Source: Rhodobiaceae bacterium (lineage in GTDB: Bacteria > Pseudomonadota > Alphaproteobacteria > Micropepsales > Micropepsaceae). Taken from it: a stretch of 6,506 nt of DNA. Made by a program: the position numbers and the translations under genes. This document shows, piece after piece, positions 6,304-6,506 of the stretch. A model generated the notes under the pieces. The model had not been told where the DNA came from. It made no database searches and was given only the letters and a program-made list of their open reading frames with translations. Position 1 is the first letter of the stretch. Each line of letters opens with the position of its first letter. The stretch lies in assembly GCA_009885515.1 (NCBI GenBank), contig VFKO01000455.1, positions 1 through 6,506 of the forward strand, written 5' to 3'.

Positions 6304-6506
6304 TCAGAACGTAATCTTCACACGCCGGTTCTGCGGTTCGCGCGCGCCGTCAGCGGTAGGCACGATCGGCTCGCCCTCGCCGCGTCCTGCGATGGAGATG
6401 GCCGATCCCATCACGCCTTCAACGATCAGCGCGTCTTTGACTGTGCCGGCCCGCCGCATCGATAGTGCCCTGTTGTAGCTCAACGAGCCCGCGCGATCGG
6501 TGTGGC
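6304..6506 (-). CDS. OmpA-like peptidoglycan-binding domain protein, C-terminal fragment
   Basis: The gene enters from the right edge on the minus strand and stops at 6304-6306 (TGA); 66 complete residues are visible. They begin HTDRAGSLSYNRALSMRRAG and end in EPQNRRVKITF, the second half of an OmpA C-terminal (OmpA/MotB/Pal) domain. The aspartate in HTD and the arginine in SMRRA correspond to the residues that hold the diaminopimelate of peptidoglycan in this family, and the ending NRRV plus two residues is the usual domain terminus. The protein would anchor the outer membrane or a membrane complex to the cell wall. Its N-terminus is outside the window, so an outer-membrane barrel, lipoprotein or inner-membrane anchored form cannot be told apart. 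Confidence 0.9.
   Translation of the reverse strand, partial: HTDRAGSLSYNRALSMRRAGTVKDALIVEGVMGSAISIAGRGEGEPIVPTADGAREPQNRRVKITF

Overview
The window looks like a piece of a moderately GC-rich Gram-negative chromosome, probably from an alphaproteobacterium. This is inferred from signal peptides of periplasmic proteins, an OmpA-type peptidoglycan-binding domain, a multi-domain hybrid histidine kinase, an IS5-type transposase and a GTCATCCCGCG-type extragenic palindrome. No species can be named from the sequence alone.

Layout, left to right: (1) positions 1-201 are the C-terminal end of an IS5-family transposase that continues outside the window, with a probable right terminal repeat ending near 220. 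(2) A strong hairpin at 249-298 lies directly behind the stop of an acyl-CoA synthetase gene read on the minus strand (299-1849). (3) A 243-bp divergent intergenic region (1850-2092), holding a perfect 12-bp palindrome, separates it from a small plus-strand protein with a dimeric alpha-beta-barrel pattern (2093-2401). (4) A hairpin follows, then a small exported protein of unknown function (2547-2867). Its end overlaps, tail to tail, the end of a 941-residue membrane-bound hybrid sensor kinase on the minus strand (2849-5674). (5) Divergent from the kinase is a 79-residue exported two-cysteine protein (5807-6046). (6) An intergenic stretch holds a perfect 38-bp palindrome inside further nested repeats. 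(7) The C-terminal part of an OmpA-like protein (6304-6506, minus strand) runs off the right edge.

The genes appear to be independent transcription units rather than one operon. The acyl-CoA synthetase activates a carboxylic acid for CoA-dependent metabolism, and its divergent small neighbour may be co-regulated with it. The kinase has a periplasmic sensor region, a degenerate HAMP-like linker, a FixL-like PAS domain, a GAF domain, HisKA and HATPase domains and a terminal receiver. No HPt protein or output regulator is encoded beside it, so its phosphorelay partner must lie elsewhere.

I see no clearly new multi-gene system. The observations most worth checking are the FixL-type PAS that keeps the position of the haem histidine but lacks the distal arginine, the nested repeat structure near 6100-6242, and the two small exported proteins flanking the kinase gene.
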